Part shown: piece after piece, positions 18,707 through 28,173 of the stretch
How the letters are laid out: every line of letters starts with the position of its first letter
Position numbering within the stretch: the stretch's first letter is position 1
Assembly: GCF_000093025.1 (NCBI RefSeq)
Contig: NC_014207.1
Location: forward strand, 1,054,001-1,118,000
Direction: 5' to 3'
DNA from: Methylotenera versatilis 301
GTDB taxonomy: Bacteria > Pseudomonadota > Gammaproteobacteria > Burkholderiales > Methylophilaceae
Length of the DNA: 64,000 nucleotides
Made by a program: the position numbers and the translations under genes
Notes under the pieces: generated by a model
What the model was told of the DNA's origin: nothing
The model's input: the letters and a program-made list of their open reading frames with translations, nothing else
The model's database searches: none

Positions 18707-19867
18707 ATGCGTAATTGGTTACTCCCAGAATATATTGAAGATGTTTTACCTGCCGAAGCTGCTCGAATTGAGACATTGCGTCGCACTTTATTAGACTTAT
18801 TCAAAGTGCATGGTTATCAATATGTCATTCCACCGATGCTGGAATACATGGAGTCGTTGATTACGGGCGTAGGTCACGATTTAGATTTAGCAACTTTTAA
18901 AGTAGTCGATCAACTCACGGGTCGCTTGATGGGTGTGCGTGCAGATATGACGCCACAGGCGGCACGTATCGATGCGCACTTATTGAATCATCAAGGTATT
19001 ACCCGCTTGTGTTATGCAGGCAGCGTGTTACGCACCAAGCCCGATGGACTAGCGCAGACGCGCGAGCCGCTGCAGCTGGGGGCCGAGTTATACGGCCATG
19101 CAGGCGTTGCTAGCGATATTGAAATTCAACGCTTACTTATTAGAGCCTTGCAAGCCATTGGCATTGACCAATTGCACATGGATTTTAGCCATGTGAATAT
19201 ATTTGGTAGCTTGATTGAAGCTAGCCAAGTAGCATCGCAGTTAGAACAAGAGTTATATGCGGCTTTGCAAAGCAAAGATCAGTCAAGCGTTGCTGCACTT
19301 TCACAGCATTTAGATAAAACCACTCGCGAGGCTTTGTTGCATTTAACTGAGCTAAATGGCGATAAATCTATTCTGACTAAAGCAGAAAAAGTCTTACCTA
19401 ACACAGCTGCCATTAAAGAGGCTTTGGCAAGTTTAAGCCAAGTAAGCACGGCTTTAGAAGGTTTGGATGTTACAGTAAGTTTCGATTTAAGCGAGTTGCG
19501 TGGTTATCACTATCACAGCGGTATCGTATTTGCCGCTTATGCACAAGGCTACAAAGGCCCATTAGCGCTAGGTGGGCGTTATGATGAAGTTGGTCAAGCA
19601 TTTGGTCGCGCACGCTCAGCAACTGGATTTAGCTTAGATTTACGCGGCGTGGTAACCGCTCTGCAACCAGCTAAGCCAAATATGGCGATATTTGCACCAG
19701 CTAATGATGATGCCAGTTTATCTGTTAAAATTGACAGCTTAAGAGCAGATGGGCAAATAGTGATTCAAGAGTTATCAGGATTTGAGTCAAATCTTGATGA
19801 ATTGAATTGCGATAGAAAGCTTGTGCACTACAATTCTGGCTGGCATGTAGTTGCCATCGATAAATAG
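18707..19867 (+). CDS. hisZ: ATP phosphoribosyltransferase regulatory subunit HisZ
   Basis: 386 residues, a HisRS-like paralogue lacking tRNA-binding parts. It joins the short form of HisG as the allosteric regulatory subunit of the first histidine biosynthesis step. Visible are the class II core (YQYVIPPMLEYMESLITG, GVRADMTPQAARID, RLCYAGSVLRTKP) and the conserved GRYDEVGQAFGRARSATGFSLDL near the end. The catalytic HisRS arginine motifs are modified, as in this family. Its presence predicts a short HisG elsewhere. It keeps the common hflC-hisZ-purA order. Confidence 0.95.
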   Translation: MRNWLLPEYIEDVLPAEAARIETLRRTLLDLFKVHGYQYVIPPMLEYMESLITGVGHDLDLATFKVVDQLTGRLMGVRADMTPQAARIDAHLLNHQGITRLCYAGSVLRTKPDGLAQTREPLQLGAELYGHAGVASDIEIQRLLIRALQAIGIDQLHMDFSHVNIFGSLIEASQVASQLEQELYAALQSKDQSSVAALSQHLDKTTREALLHLTELNGDKSILTKAEKVLPNTAAIKEALASLSQVSTALEGLDVTVSFDLSELRGYHYHSGIVFAAYAQGYKGPLALGGRYDEVGQAFGRARSATGFSLDLRGVVTALQPAKPNMAIFAPANDDASLSVKIDSLRADGQIVIQELSGFESNLDELNCDRKLVHYNSGWHVVAIDK

Positions 19868-19882
19868 TAGATTAATCACTAT

Positions 19883-19947
19883 GTAGATCGGGTTTCAACC
19901 CGACTTAACAAAATTACACGAAAAATGTCGGGTTAAACCTGAGCTAC
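19883..19947. repeat. Imperfect inverted repeat with CGGGTT cores
   Basis: The arms are 19883-19904 (GTAGATCGGGTTTCAACC then CGAC) and 19927-19947 (reverse complement, with three differences). The left arm is also palindromic inside (CGGGTT-TC-AACCCG). This form, a GGGTT/AACCC hairpin with GTAG ends, resembles short dispersed intergenic repeats seen in many proteobacterial genomes. It lies between hisZ and purA and could act as a transcript-end hairpin. No other copy is seen in this window. Confidence 0.65.
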
Positions 19948-19986
19948 AATTAAACCCTATAATTAAACCCTACAATTAAACTTAAG
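19948..19986 (+). repeat. 13-bp tandem repeat, three copies
   Basis: AATTAAACCCTAT, AATTAAACCCTAC and AATTAAACTTAAG follow head to tail, starting right after the inverted repeat and ending 16 bases before the purA ATG. The third copy has decayed in its 3' half. It occupies the purA leader, and copy number could vary by slippage. Confidence 0.65.
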
Positions 19987-20002
19987 TAAAAAAGTAAATA
20001 TC

Positions 20003-21346
20003 ATGGTAAATACAGCAACAAAGCACATCGCAAAAAACGTAGTCGTTATCGGCACACAATGGGGTGATGAAGGTAAAGGCAAAATCGTTGATTGGCTGAC
20101 TGACCATGCGCAAGGTGTTGTGCGCTTCCAAGGCGGTCACAATGCTGGGCATACATTGGTAGTAGGTCAGGGCGATGCGCAACGTGTTTACAAACTCAAT
20201 CTTGTGCCTTCAGGCATCGTGCGTTCTGGTATCAATTGCTACATCGGTAACGGCGTAGTGCTAGATGCAGGACATTTGCTAGGTGAGATAGCAGCGCTTG
20301 AAAAAGATGGTTTGGAAGTTAAAAGTCGCTTAAAAGTTAGCTCTGGCTGCCCGTTGATTTTAAGTCATCATGTTGCTGTTGATGTTGCACGCGAAGCTAA
20401 GCGTAGCGCAGATAAAAAAATCGGCACAACAGGTAAAGGCATTGGCCCAACTTATGAAGATAAAGTAGCACGTCGCGCTTTACGTGTTTATGACTTATTC
20501 TACCCAGAGCGTTTTTCAGAAAAACTAAAAGAAGTGATTGATTATCACAACTTTGTCCTGACTAATTACCTAGGTGCGAAAGCCGTTGATTTTAATCAGC
20601 AATATGATGCCAGTATGCAACATGCTATTGCTTTAAAGCCAATGATTAGCGATATTTCTGCTGAACTTTATGCTGCTAATGCACGTGGTGAAAACCTACT
20701 ATTTGAGGGTGCACAAGGTACATTGCTCGATATTGACCACGGTACTTATCCGTATGTGACTTCAAGTAACTGTATCGCTGGTCAAGCTTCAGCCGGTACG
20801 GGTGTTGGTGCCAATATGTTGCACTATGTTTTAGGTATCACTAAAGCTTACACCACGCGTGTTGGTGGCGGACCTTTCCCAAGTGAGTTAGATATCGATA
20901 CAGAAGGCGCACCTGGCACACAAATGTCAGTAAAAGGCCAAGAAATCGGTACTGTGACTAAACGTAAACGTCGTTGCGGCTGGTTTGATGCTGCAGCCTT
21001 ACGCCGTTCAGCCATGATTAACGGTCTAACAGGCTTGTGTATCACTAAGTTGGACGTGTTAGATGGTATTAAAGAGCTCAACATTTGTACGGGTTACGAG
21101 TTAGATGGCAAGAAAATTGATTTACTTCCAATCGGCGCGGATGATGTAGCTGGTTGCAAACCAATTTATGAAACTGTGCCAGGTTGGTCAGAAAATACTT
21201 TTGGCGTCAAAACTTGGGATGGTTTGCCGAAGAATGCACAAAACTACTTAAAACGTCTTGAAGCTTTATGTGGTGTGCCCGTTGCGATTGTTTCTACAGG
21301 CCCAGAGCGTGATGAAACTATTGTGATTGAGCATCCGTTCGCTTAA
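20003..21346 (+). CDS. purA: Adenylosuccinate synthetase
   Basis: A 447-residue cytoplasmic enzyme joining IMP and aspartate with GTP, the first committed step to AMP. Signatures are [16 protein letters not shown] at the N-terminus, [19 protein letters not shown], and the C-terminal base-binding region [10 protein letters not shown]. The length is slightly above 430 because of an N-terminal extension ([10 protein letters not shown]). It ends the hfq-to-purA housekeeping block; the C1-cofactor cluster begins 18 bp later. Confidence 0.97.
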   Translation: MVNTATKHIAKNVVVIGTQWGDEGKGKIVDWLTDHAQGVVRFQGGHNAGHTLVVGQGDAQRVYKLNLVPSGIVRSGINCYIGNGVVLDAGHLLGEIAALEKDGLEVKSRLKVSSGCPLILSHHVAVDVAREAKRSADKKIGTTGKGIGPTYEDKVARRALRVYDLFYPERFSEKLKEVIDYHNFVLTNYLGAKAVDFNQQYDASMQHAIALKPMISDISAELYAANARGENLLFEGAQGTLLDIDHGTYPYVTSSNCIAGQASAGTGVGANMLHYVLGITKAYTTRVGGGPFPSELDIDTEGAPGTQMSVKGQEIGTVTKRKRRCGWFDAAALRRSAMINGLTGLCITKLDVLDGIKELNICTGYELDGKKIDLLPIGADDVAGCKPIYETVPGWSENTFGVKTWDGLPKNAQNYLKRLEALCGVPVAIVSTGPERDETIVIEHPFA

Positions 21347-21364
21347 TTGTAGTTTACTCAAGCA

Positions 21365-21916
21365 ATGGTAAATTCAGAAACGCAGCGCTTAGCATGGGCT
21401 ATTACAGGTTCCGGCCATTATTTGCGCGAATCTTTAGCGGTTCTTGCTACGCTGGATAATGTTGATATTTTCCTAAGCAAAGCGGCTTCTGAAATCATTA
21501 AACAATACGGCTTTCAAGTGCAGTTAGACGCGACTGGGCATAGAGTGTATCAAGATAAAACGGCAAGCAGCGTACCTGTTGAGCTGTTTTATGAAGGTAA
21601 GTATCACACTTTGGTGATTGCACCTGCTACTTCCAATACTATTGCTAAAATGGCCTATGGCTTTTCAGATTCTTTAGTCACTAATTTATTCGCACAGGCT
21701 GGTAAAACGCGTGTTGCTAGCATTGTATTTGCTTGCGATACAGCTCCAGAGCTCGAATCGGAAGCGCCGCGTGACAATGTCGTTAAAGTTTATCCGCGTA
21801 AAATTGATTTAGAAAACGTGGCAAAGCTCGCTGATTTTGAAGCAACACAAGTGGTAGCAGACATTGCTGCGCTTACACATGCAATTCATGTGCGTTTAAA
21901 TGAAATCCGCAACTAA
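21365..21916 (+). CDS. dmrB: Archaeal-type flavoprotein, likely dihydromethanopterin reductase (DmrB-like)
   Basis: 183 residues of flavoprotein fold: AWAITGSGHYLRESLAVLA at the N-terminus, and PATSNTIAKMAYGFSDSLVTNLFAQAGK, the PxxANTxAK-like FMN loop. DmrB reduces dihydromethanopterin to tetrahydromethanopterin, the last step of cofactor synthesis; archaeal homologues are called AfpA. It is the first of four tightly packed genes for C1 cofactors, and its 3' end overlaps the next gene by 17 bp. The functional name depends strongly on this context. Confidence 0.82.
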   Translation: MVNSETQRLAWAITGSGHYLRESLAVLATLDNVDIFLSKAASEIIKQYGFQVQLDATGHRVYQDKTASSVPVELFYEGKYHTLVIAPATSNTIAKMAYGFSDSLVTNLFAQAGKTRVASIVFACDTAPELESEAPRDNVVKVYPRKIDLENVAKLADFEATQVVADIAALTHAIHVRLNEIRN

Positions 21917-23342
21917 AGATAAAAAGCCTGCAGAAAATTTACTGTTTCTAACAGGTAAATTGGCTGAGAAAAGCCTGCATAAAATATTAGCAGAAGTTCA
22001 AAGCAACCCTAAAACGCCTCCTTTCAAATATCGCATTCAGCAAATTGGTGTTTCAGTCGCCGCGCTGATGACTCCCGAATTAATTGCTCGTAGACTTAAA
22101 GAAACAGGTGATGCGGATAAAGTGATTTTACCTGGCTTATGCCTTGGTGATATTAGCCAATTGGAGGCGCAGTATGGCGTACCTGTTGAGCGCGGCCCCA
22201 ACGATTTAAAAGATTTACCACAATACTTTGGTCATGCGGGTGTGACGCCAGATTTGAGCCGATATGACGTGCAGATTTTTGCAGAAATCGTAGATGCGCC
22301 TTTTTTAAGTGTGGATGACATCATTAAAAAAGCCCAACAGTATCAGTCGCAGGGTGCGAATGTAATTGATTTGGGTTGTCTGCCAGCAGTGCCATTTCTG
22401 CATTTGGCTGATACCGTAAAAGCGCTTAAAGCCTTAGATTTTAAAGTCAGCGTGGATTCACTTCATACGGATGATCTACTTACAGCAGGGCATGCGGGTG
22501 CAGATTTCTTACTTAGCCTCACAGAAAAAACATTATGGGTAGCAACGGAAGTAGCCTCTACGCCAATCCTAATCCCAGCCAAGCCACATAGTTTGCCTTC
22601 ACTATATAGAGCTATCGAGGCTTGTTTAAAGGCTGGTAAGCCATTTATTGCCGATGCGATTTTAGATCCGATTCATTTTGGATTAACCAACTCAATTGTA
22701 CGCTATCAAAAGTTACGTAAAAAATATCCTGAGATACAAATGATGATGGGGATTGGTAACCTTACTGAGCTCACTGATGCTGATACAACAGGCATTAACG
22801 CGCTGTTATTTGGTATGATTAGTGAGCTGAATATTAATGCAGTATTAGCTACTTCTGTAAGCGCGCATGCAGTCAATGCCGTTGCAGAAGCCGATGTCGC
22901 TAGGCGTATGATGCATGCGGCAAAAAACGATGGTAGGTTGCCGCGTGGCTATACTAATGGCTTGCTTGGCTTGCATGATAGGCGTCCATTTACTTATAGT
23001 ACTGATGAGGTAAAAGAAATCGCCGGTATGATTAAAGATCCGAGCTTTCGCATACAAGCGACTGAAAACGGCGTGCATATTTATAACCGGGATGGTATAC
23101 ATGAAAGCACCGATCCTTTCGCGTTGTATCAGCATTTAAAGGTGGATAATGATGCATCACATGCTTTTTATTTAGGCGTGGAGTTGGCGCGTGCGCAGAT
23201 TGCATGGCAACTTAAGAAGCGTTATGTGCAAGATCAAGAACTTGAGTGGGGCGTAGATACTAAGCCTCAAGAACAAACAAATAAAACGGCGCATCGTGAA
23301 GCTTCAATTAAAGAACGCAAAGAGGCTAGCAAGAAGGCTTAA
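21900..23342 (+). CDS. Dihydropteroate-synthase-like protein of the methanopterin cluster (DUF6513)
   Basis: 480 residues. After an N-terminal domain (LLFLTGKLAEKSLHKIL, PGLCLGDISQLE) comes a TIM-barrel pterin-binding domain resembling dihydropteroate synthase (YQSQGANVIDLGCLPAVPFLHLADTVKALKALDFKVSVDSL, then GADFLLSLTEKTL). Homologues accompany tetrahydromethanopterin genes in archaea and methylotrophs, with a proposed role in the methanopterin arm of C1 cofactor synthesis. The C-terminal about 40 residues are Lys/Glu-rich and low in complexity. It overlaps the upstream gene by 17 bp. Exact reaction not established here. Confidence 0.85.
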   Translation: MKSATKDKKPAENLLFLTGKLAEKSLHKILAEVQSNPKTPPFKYRIQQIGVSVAALMTPELIARRLKETGDADKVILPGLCLGDISQLEAQYGVPVERGPNDLKDLPQYFGHAGVTPDLSRYDVQIFAEIVDAPFLSVDDIIKKAQQYQSQGANVIDLGCLPAVPFLHLADTVKALKALDFKVSVDSLHTDDLLTAGHAGADFLLSLTEKTLWVATEVASTPILIPAKPHSLPSLYRAIEACLKAGKPFIADAILDPIHFGLTNSIVRYQKLRKKYPEIQMMMGIGNLTELTDADTTGINALLFGMISELNINAVLATSVSAHAVNAVAEADVARRMMHAAKNDGRLPRGYTNGLLGLHDRRPFTYSTDEVKEIAGMIKDPSFRIQATENGVHIYNRDGIHESTDPFALYQHLKVDNDASHAFYLGVELARAQIAWQLKKRYVQDQELEWGVDTKPQEQTNKTAHREASIKERKEASKKA

Positions 23343-23348
23343 ATAAAT

Positions 23349-23924
23349 ATGATATTTGAAACCATTATTAGCACAGTGACTAGCCAAGGCGATGTCCATA
23401 TCACGCCATTTGGCATACAAATGCAAGATGGCTTAGTTGTCATTTCGCCTTATAAGCCTTCCACCACGCTGGAGAATATTCTTGCAACTCAACAAGCAGT
23501 GATGAATTTGACCGATGATGTACGTGTATTTGCTGGCGCTTTAACTAAACAGCAAGCGTGGTCGCTGACTCCTGCGGAAAAAATAACAGGTTACAGACTG
23601 ACAGAAACTTTAGCGCATAAAGAATTAAAATTAGTCAAAATTAATGAAGATGCTCTACGTCCACAGCTATTTTTAGAAGTGGTACATGAGGTACAACATC
23701 AGTCATTTCTAGGCTTCAATCGAGCACAAGCGGCGGTAATTGAGCTTGCCGTACTTGCAAGTCGCTTGAATATGTTAGCTAAAGATAAGGTGCTATCTGA
23801 AATGCAATACTTGCAAATTGCGGTAGATAAGACTGCAGGCGAGCGTGAATTACAAGCATGGACTTGGCTCACTGAAAAGGTAGAAAATTTTTATGCACAA
23901 CAAGCAGGTGAGAACTTCGCATGA
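23349..23924 (+). CDS. DUF447 domain protein of the C1-cofactor cluster
   Basis: 191 residues. The N-terminal half has a split-barrel flavin-binding look (MIFETIISTVTSQGDVHITPFGIQMQDG, then ISPYKPSTTLENIL), and the second half is helical. DUF447 proteins occur mainly in archaea and in bacteria that make tetrahydromethanopterin, as in this operon. The precise role is unknown. It starts 6 bases after the upstream stop and overlaps the mfnB-like gene by 4 bases (ATGA), so translation is probably coupled. Confidence 0.85.
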   Translation: MIFETIISTVTSQGDVHITPFGIQMQDGLVVISPYKPSTTLENILATQQAVMNLTDDVRVFAGALTKQQAWSLTPAEKITGYRLTETLAHKELKLVKINEDALRPQLFLEVVHEVQHQSFLGFNRAQAAVIELAVLASRLNMLAKDKVLSEMQYLQIAVDKTAGERELQAWTWLTEKVENFYAQQAGENFA

Positions 23925-24664
23925 ATGCACCTATAAGCTCCGCCATGTCAGTTAATGTCAATGCATCGCAATTAAATACAACGCAGTTGCTAATTAGCGT
24001 GACCACTATTGAAGAAGCGCAAATCGCCTTGGAAAATGGTGCTGATATTATTGACTTAAAAGAACCCAGTTTAGGCGCTTTAGGCGCTTTGCCTATAGAA
24101 ACAATTCAAGCGATTGTTACTTATGTAAAAAACACAAAAAATGCAGATGCTAAACTTACCAGCGCAACTATAGGTGATTTACCTATGCAGCCAGAGTTGT
24201 TGTTAGCGCATGTAACTCAGTTAGCTACAACAGGAGTCGACATCATTAAAATTGGGTTTTTCCAAACAGATGACTACCAACTCAGCTTGGATGCTCTTAA
24301 GTCAGTTGCGCATGCTGGTACAAAGCTTATAGCCGTGCTTTTTGCAGAAACCATGTACCCACAGGGTTTGATTGCCGCCATTAAATATGCAGGTTTTATG
24401 GGCGTTATGTTAGATACCGCAAAAAAAAATGGACTTACTTTGCTTGATTATTACTCACAAGAGCAAAGAGCGATATTTGCAAAAACAGTTCTTGGACATA
24501 ACCTGCAATTAGGCTTAGCGGGCTCTTTAAAACCACAACACGTGGCATTAATTAAAGAGATAAGTCCAAGCTATATCGGTTTTAGAGGTGGTGTTTGCAA
24601 TGACAATCAACGTAACCTAGCGCTCGATGCAGCTAAAATAAAAGCGGTTCGTAAAATAGTGTAA
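23921..24664 (+). CDS. mfnB: (5-formylfuran-3-yl)methyl phosphate synthase (MfnB-like)
   Basis: A 247-residue TIM-barrel enzyme. MfnB makes 4-(hydroxymethyl)-2-furancarboxaldehyde phosphate from two glyceraldehyde-3-phosphate molecules, the first step to the furan ring of methanofuran. The family start LLISVTTIEEAQIALENGADIIDLKEP is clear, with conserved lysines in DLKEPSLGALGAL and GVDIIKIGF; SLKPQHVALIKEISPSYIGFRGGVC closes the barrel. In methylotrophs it supplies the methanofuran-like carrier of the formyltransferase/hydrolase complex. A nine-A run lies inside the gene (24421-24429). Last gene of the cluster. Confidence 0.88.
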   Translation: MNAPISSAMSVNVNASQLNTTQLLISVTTIEEAQIALENGADIIDLKEPSLGALGALPIETIQAIVTYVKNTKNADAKLTSATIGDLPMQPELLLAHVTQLATTGVDIIKIGFFQTDDYQLSLDALKSVAHAGTKLIAVLFAETMYPQGLIAAIKYAGFMGVMLDTAKKNGLTLLDYYSQEQRAIFAKTVLGHNLQLGLAGSLKPQHVALIKEISPSYIGFRGGVCNDNQRNLALDAAKIKAVRKIV

Positions 24665-24816
24665 ATTTGTTGTAAAAAAACAACTAAAACATTTGAATAA
24701 CATTGATTTGTAAACATTTATGATTGCGCTAAACCTTAGTGGTGCGTAATATCGAACCTAATGAAATCTTAGATTTTAATAGCCCGAAGAAGTATTTTAA
24801 TTAGGAGTAAAGACGA

Positions 24817-25953
24817 ATGAAAAAAAATCTTATTAATCTTGCAGTTGCAGCAACGCTAGGCCTTGCAGCATTTGCTGCTTCAGCAGAAGATATGTACCGC
24901 GGTGCATGGTATGCTGTTCCAAGTATTAACTTTATGAGTACTGATGGTGATTTGGATGCAAATAACGGCGGCGGCGTATCTCTTAAGCTAGGTAAAGAGT
25001 TAAGCGATAGCTGGGATATTCAAGGTGGTATTGGATATAACCGTGCTAATGCAGATGCAGGTAAGTTATCAAGTGATACAGGTATTGCAGGCTCTGATGG
25101 TCGTTACAAACAAACGACTTTGGGTTTAGATGCACTTTATATGTTTAGTCGTAGTAATTTCCGTCCATTCCTTTTAGCAGGTTTAGGCGTTGCTAGAAAT
25201 AATGTTGATTACACAATTCCAGGTGTGAATGTTGATGGTAGCAAAACATCTTGGTTAGGTAACGTTGGTTTAGGTGCTCAATATTTATTTAATGATAGTT
25301 TTGGTCTCCAAGCTGATTTGCGTGAGCAATGGAGTCGTGCTGCATTTAATGCATCCGCAGCTGGTGGTTCTATAAGCGACTCACAAACCATTGCTAATAC
25401 TTTATTGAACTTCGGCGGTATCTTCCGTTTTGGTGCTCCAGCACCTATGCCAGTAGTTGCAGCAGCGGAACCAGCTCCAGCAGCAGTAGTTGAGCCAACT
25501 CCAGCGCCAGCGCCTATGGTTGAGCCAGCTCCAGCAGCTCCTGCTCCAGTAGCATGTAAACCAAATCTTGAAACTGTTACAGTTAGCGCAGAAAAACTAT
25601 TTGGTTTTGATAAAGCGAAATTACAAGATGGCGCTAAACCAATATTAGATGATACTGTTGCTAAAATTAAAGCTAATCCTGAACTAAAAACAGTTATTGT
25701 TACAGGTCATACAGACCGCATTGGATCAACAGCTTACAACCAAAAACTTTCAGAAAAACGTGCTAGTATCGTTAAAGAATACCTAGTCTCTCAAGGTGTT
25801 GATGCTGGTATCATTACTTCTGTTGGTAAAGGTGAGTCAGAGCCAGTTGAAGCATGTAAAGGTGTTACAGGTAAGAAATTAATCTCTTGCCTAGCACCTA
25901 ACCGTCGTGTTGTAATTACAGGCGAAGCTTCAAAAGAAGTTGGCTGTAACTAA
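24817..25953 (+). CDS. OmpA-family outer-membrane protein
   Basis: 378 residues. A Sec signal (residues about 1-23, ending ASAEDM) precedes an eight-stranded beta-barrel domain of the OmpA/OprF type, then a Pro/Ala-rich hinge (about 210-250), then a C-terminal OmpA peptidoglycan-binding domain (VTGHTDRIGSTAYNQKLSEKRA). Two Cys pairs occur near the domain (CKPNLE and EACKG...ISCLAPNRRVVI...VGCN). It links the outer membrane to the wall. Good Shine-Dalgarno (AGGAGT), its own strong terminator, monocistronic. Confidence 0.94.
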   Translation: MKKNLINLAVAATLGLAAFAASAEDMYRGAWYAVPSINFMSTDGDLDANNGGGVSLKLGKELSDSWDIQGGIGYNRANADAGKLSSDTGIAGSDGRYKQTTLGLDALYMFSRSNFRPFLLAGLGVARNNVDYTIPGVNVDGSKTSWLGNVGLGAQYLFNDSFGLQADLREQWSRAAFNASAAGGSISDSQTIANTLLNFGGIFRFGAPAPMPVVAAAEPAPAAVVEPTPAPAPMVEPAPAAPAPVACKPNLETVTVSAEKLFGFDKAKLQDGAKPILDDTVAKIKANPELKTVIVTGHTDRIGSTAYNQKLSEKRASIVKEYLVSQGVDAGIITSVGKGESEPVEACKGVTGKKLISCLAPNRRVVITGEASKEVGCN

Positions 25954-25970
25954 GTTTTATTAGATTTAAC

Positions 25971-25997
25971 AAAAACCCCGCAATTGCGGGGTTTTTT
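25971..25997 (+). terminator. Rho-independent terminator of the OmpA-family gene
   Basis: AAAAACCCCGC (25971-25981), loop AATT, and GCGGGGTTTTTT form a perfect GC-rich stem followed by a T tract, 17 bases after the stop codon. It also reads well on the minus strand. Confidence 0.95.
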
Positions 25998-26057
25998 ATT
26001 GGCCTAATCTCAAAACTTAAGTTCTAAACTTATACCTTTAATCGTTATAATAAGCAG

Positions 26058-27383
26058 ATGAAAAAACAAGTTGACCTAGTCATAGAGGCACGTTGGTTAT
26101 GCCCAATCGTCCCCAAGAACACGCTTTTAGAATATCAATCTGTGGTGATTCAGTCTGGAAAGATTGTTGATATTTGTGCAATAACTTCAGCGTCTGATCT
26201 TTATCAGGCAAATGAGATAGTTCAGTTAACAGAACATGTATTGATTCCAGGGCTAATCAATTTACATACGCATGCTGCAATGAGTTTAATGCGCGGTGTG
26301 GCTGATGATTTAACACTCATGACTTGGCTGAGTGAGCATATTTGGCCTGCTGAACAGGCGGTGTTGTCTGAGCAATATGTGCAAGACGCCTCATTATTGG
26401 CTTGTGCTGAGATGTTAAGCGGTGGTATTACTTGTTTTAATGATATGTACTTTTATCCAAAAGCAACGTCTGTTGCAGCAAGCCAAGCTGGTATACGCGC
26501 AAACTTAGGCTTAGTGGTATTAGAGTTTCCAACTGCATATGCGACAGATGCAGCTGATTACTTACAAAAAGGTTTTGATGCGCACGATAGTTGGCGCGGC
26601 AATCCATTGATTTCAACTTGCATTGCTCCGCATGCGCCTTACACAGTTTCGAATCAAACTTTTGAAACGGTATTAACGTATGCTGAACAATTAGGGCTTG
26701 GTATACACACGCATCTGCATGAAACGCGTGATGAAATAGCACAATCTCAAACGGAGTTTGGTTTAAGGCCATTACAGCGATTGGCTCAATTAGGTTTGTT
26801 AGGGCCTAACTTTCTAGCAGCGCATGGTGTGCATTTGATAGATAGCGAAATAGACATGTTAGCTGAATTTGGTTGTCATATTGCGCATTGCCCAAGCTCT
26901 AATTTGAAACTTGCTAGCGGCATAGCACCTATATCGAAGTTATTAGCTAAAGGGGTGAATGTTGGCCTAGGTACGGATGGTGCTGCCAGTAATAATCGAT
27001 TAGATCTCTTTGCGGAAATGCGTTTAAGTGCGCTGTTGGCAAAAGGTATGAGCGAAGATGCGACGGTTATTCCAGCACATCAGGCCTTAGAAATGGCAAC
27101 CATCAATGCCGCCAAAGCAATGGGCTTGGAAGATAAAATTGGTTCGATTGAAATAGGTAAACTTGCAGATTTAACTGCGGTGAAATTGAATGAGTCTATT
27201 ATAAATCCATGTTATGACCCCATTTCACATTTGGTATATACCTGCGGTCGCGAGCACGTGAGCCACACTTGGGTTACCGGTGAGCTGCGCTATAGCAATG
27301 GTCTTTATGCCAATATTGAACCATTAGAATTAAAAGAAATCATCAATATGTGGCAACCAAAGCTACAACTGCATAAACATTAA
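26058..27383 (+). CDS. mtaD: 5'-methylthioadenosine/S-adenosylhomocysteine deaminase (TRZ/ATZ amidohydrolase)
   Basis: A 441-residue metal-dependent amidohydrolase. The metal site is visible as HTHAAM after GLINL, H in THLHET, and the later GLGTDGAASNNRLDLFAEMR (Asp). It probably deaminates S-adenosylhomocysteine or methylthioadenosine to the inosyl form. The next genes, ubiG and a HAD phosphatase, give a SAM-using methyltransferase in the same direction, which fits SAH removal. Substrate is by family; related guanine or chlorohydrolase enzymes are the alternative. Confidence 0.85.
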   Translation: MKKQVDLVIEARWLCPIVPKNTLLEYQSVVIQSGKIVDICAITSASDLYQANEIVQLTEHVLIPGLINLHTHAAMSLMRGVADDLTLMTWLSEHIWPAEQAVLSEQYVQDASLLACAEMLSGGITCFNDMYFYPKATSVAASQAGIRANLGLVVLEFPTAYATDAADYLQKGFDAHDSWRGNPLISTCIAPHAPYTVSNQTFETVLTYAEQLGLGIHTHLHETRDEIAQSQTEFGLRPLQRLAQLGLLGPNFLAAHGVHLIDSEIDMLAEFGCHIAHCPSSNLKLASGIAPISKLLAKGVNVGLGTDGAASNNRLDLFAEMRLSALLAKGMSEDATVIPAHQALEMATINAAKAMGLEDKIGSIEIGKLADLTAVKLNESIINPCYDPISHLVYTCGREHVSHTWVTGELRYSNGLYANIEPLELKEIINMWQPKLQLHKH

Positions 27384-27432
27384 TACGCAAGTTTGCCGAT
27401 TAAACTAATATGAATACAGGGATGAGCTAGAG

Positions 27433-28173
27433 ATGAATATGGAATCGACTCCAGCAATGAATACAGAAAAACCAATCAATGCAGATCATTTGGAGTTGCA
27501 AAAATTTGGTGAACTTGCACACAAGTGGTGGGACAAAAATAGTGAGTTCAAACCGTTGCATGAGCTTAATCCATTGCGCCTTGCTTGGATTGATGAATTA
27601 GCTAGCCTGAAAGGCAAGCGTGTGCTTGATGTAGGCTGCGGTGGTGGAATTTTGTCTGAATCTATGTATTTTAAAGGTGCCGAAGTTGTCGGTATAGATT
27701 TAGGTGAGAAGGCACTCAGTGTTGCAAAATTGCATCAGTTAGAAAGTGGTGCAAAAGTTGATTATCAATACATTGCAGTTGAGCAACTAGCGGCGCAGCA
27801 GCCTGCCAGTTTTGATGTAGTGACTTGCATGGAAATGCTTGAACATGTACCTGATCCAGCATCAATCGTTGCGGCTTGCGCGCGACTAGTAAAACCAGGT
27901 GGGTCGGTATTTTTCTCGACTATTAATCGTAATCCTAAAGCTTATTTGTTTGCGGTGATTGGTGCAGAGTACCTGTTGAACTTATTGCCTAAAGGTACGC
28001 ATGATTATGCTAAATTTATTAAGCCTTCAGAGTTATCTAGTTGGGCTAGGCAGGCAGATTTAAATGTCACTGTCATGCGGGGTATGAGCTATAACCCAAT
28101 CACACAGCACTATAGTTTAGGTGATGATGTTTCAGTCAATTACATGTTGCACACCATTAAATCAGCAGCATGA
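27433..28173 (+). CDS. ubiG: Ubiquinone biosynthesis O-methyltransferase UbiG
   Basis: 246 residues, a class I SAM methyltransferase doing both O-methylations of the ubiquinone ring. Motif I is [15 protein letters not shown], motif II includes [16 protein letters not shown], and post-motif [19 protein letters not shown] is typical of UbiG. The N-terminal [18 protein letters not shown] is the UbiG/Coq3 signature. The ATG at 27433 is used, though an internal ATG at 27457 is possible. The 3' end overlaps the next gene by 4 bases, so coupling is likely. Confidence 0.96.
   Translation: MNMESTPAMNTEKPINADHLELQKFGELAHKWWDKNSEFKPLHELNPLRLAWIDELASLKGKRVLDVGCGGGILSESMYFKGAEVVGIDLGEKALSVAKLHQLESGAKVDYQYIAVEQLAAQQPASFDVVTCMEMLEHVPDPASIVAACARLVKPGGSVFFSTINRNPKAYLFAVIGAEYLLNLLPKGTHDYAKFIKPSELSSWARQADLNVTVMRGMSYNPITQHYSLGDDVSVNYMLHTIKSAA

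Noticed and set aside
24421-24429. Nine-A run in mfnB as a programmed slippage site
   Set aside because: Unlike dnaX there is no known precedent or sensible shorter product; A-runs are common in this low-GC DNA.
24740-24765. GTGGTGCGTAATATCGAACCT as an operator upstream of the OmpA-family gene
   Set aside because: Spacer is six, and outer TGT/ACA are absent; does not match the operator.
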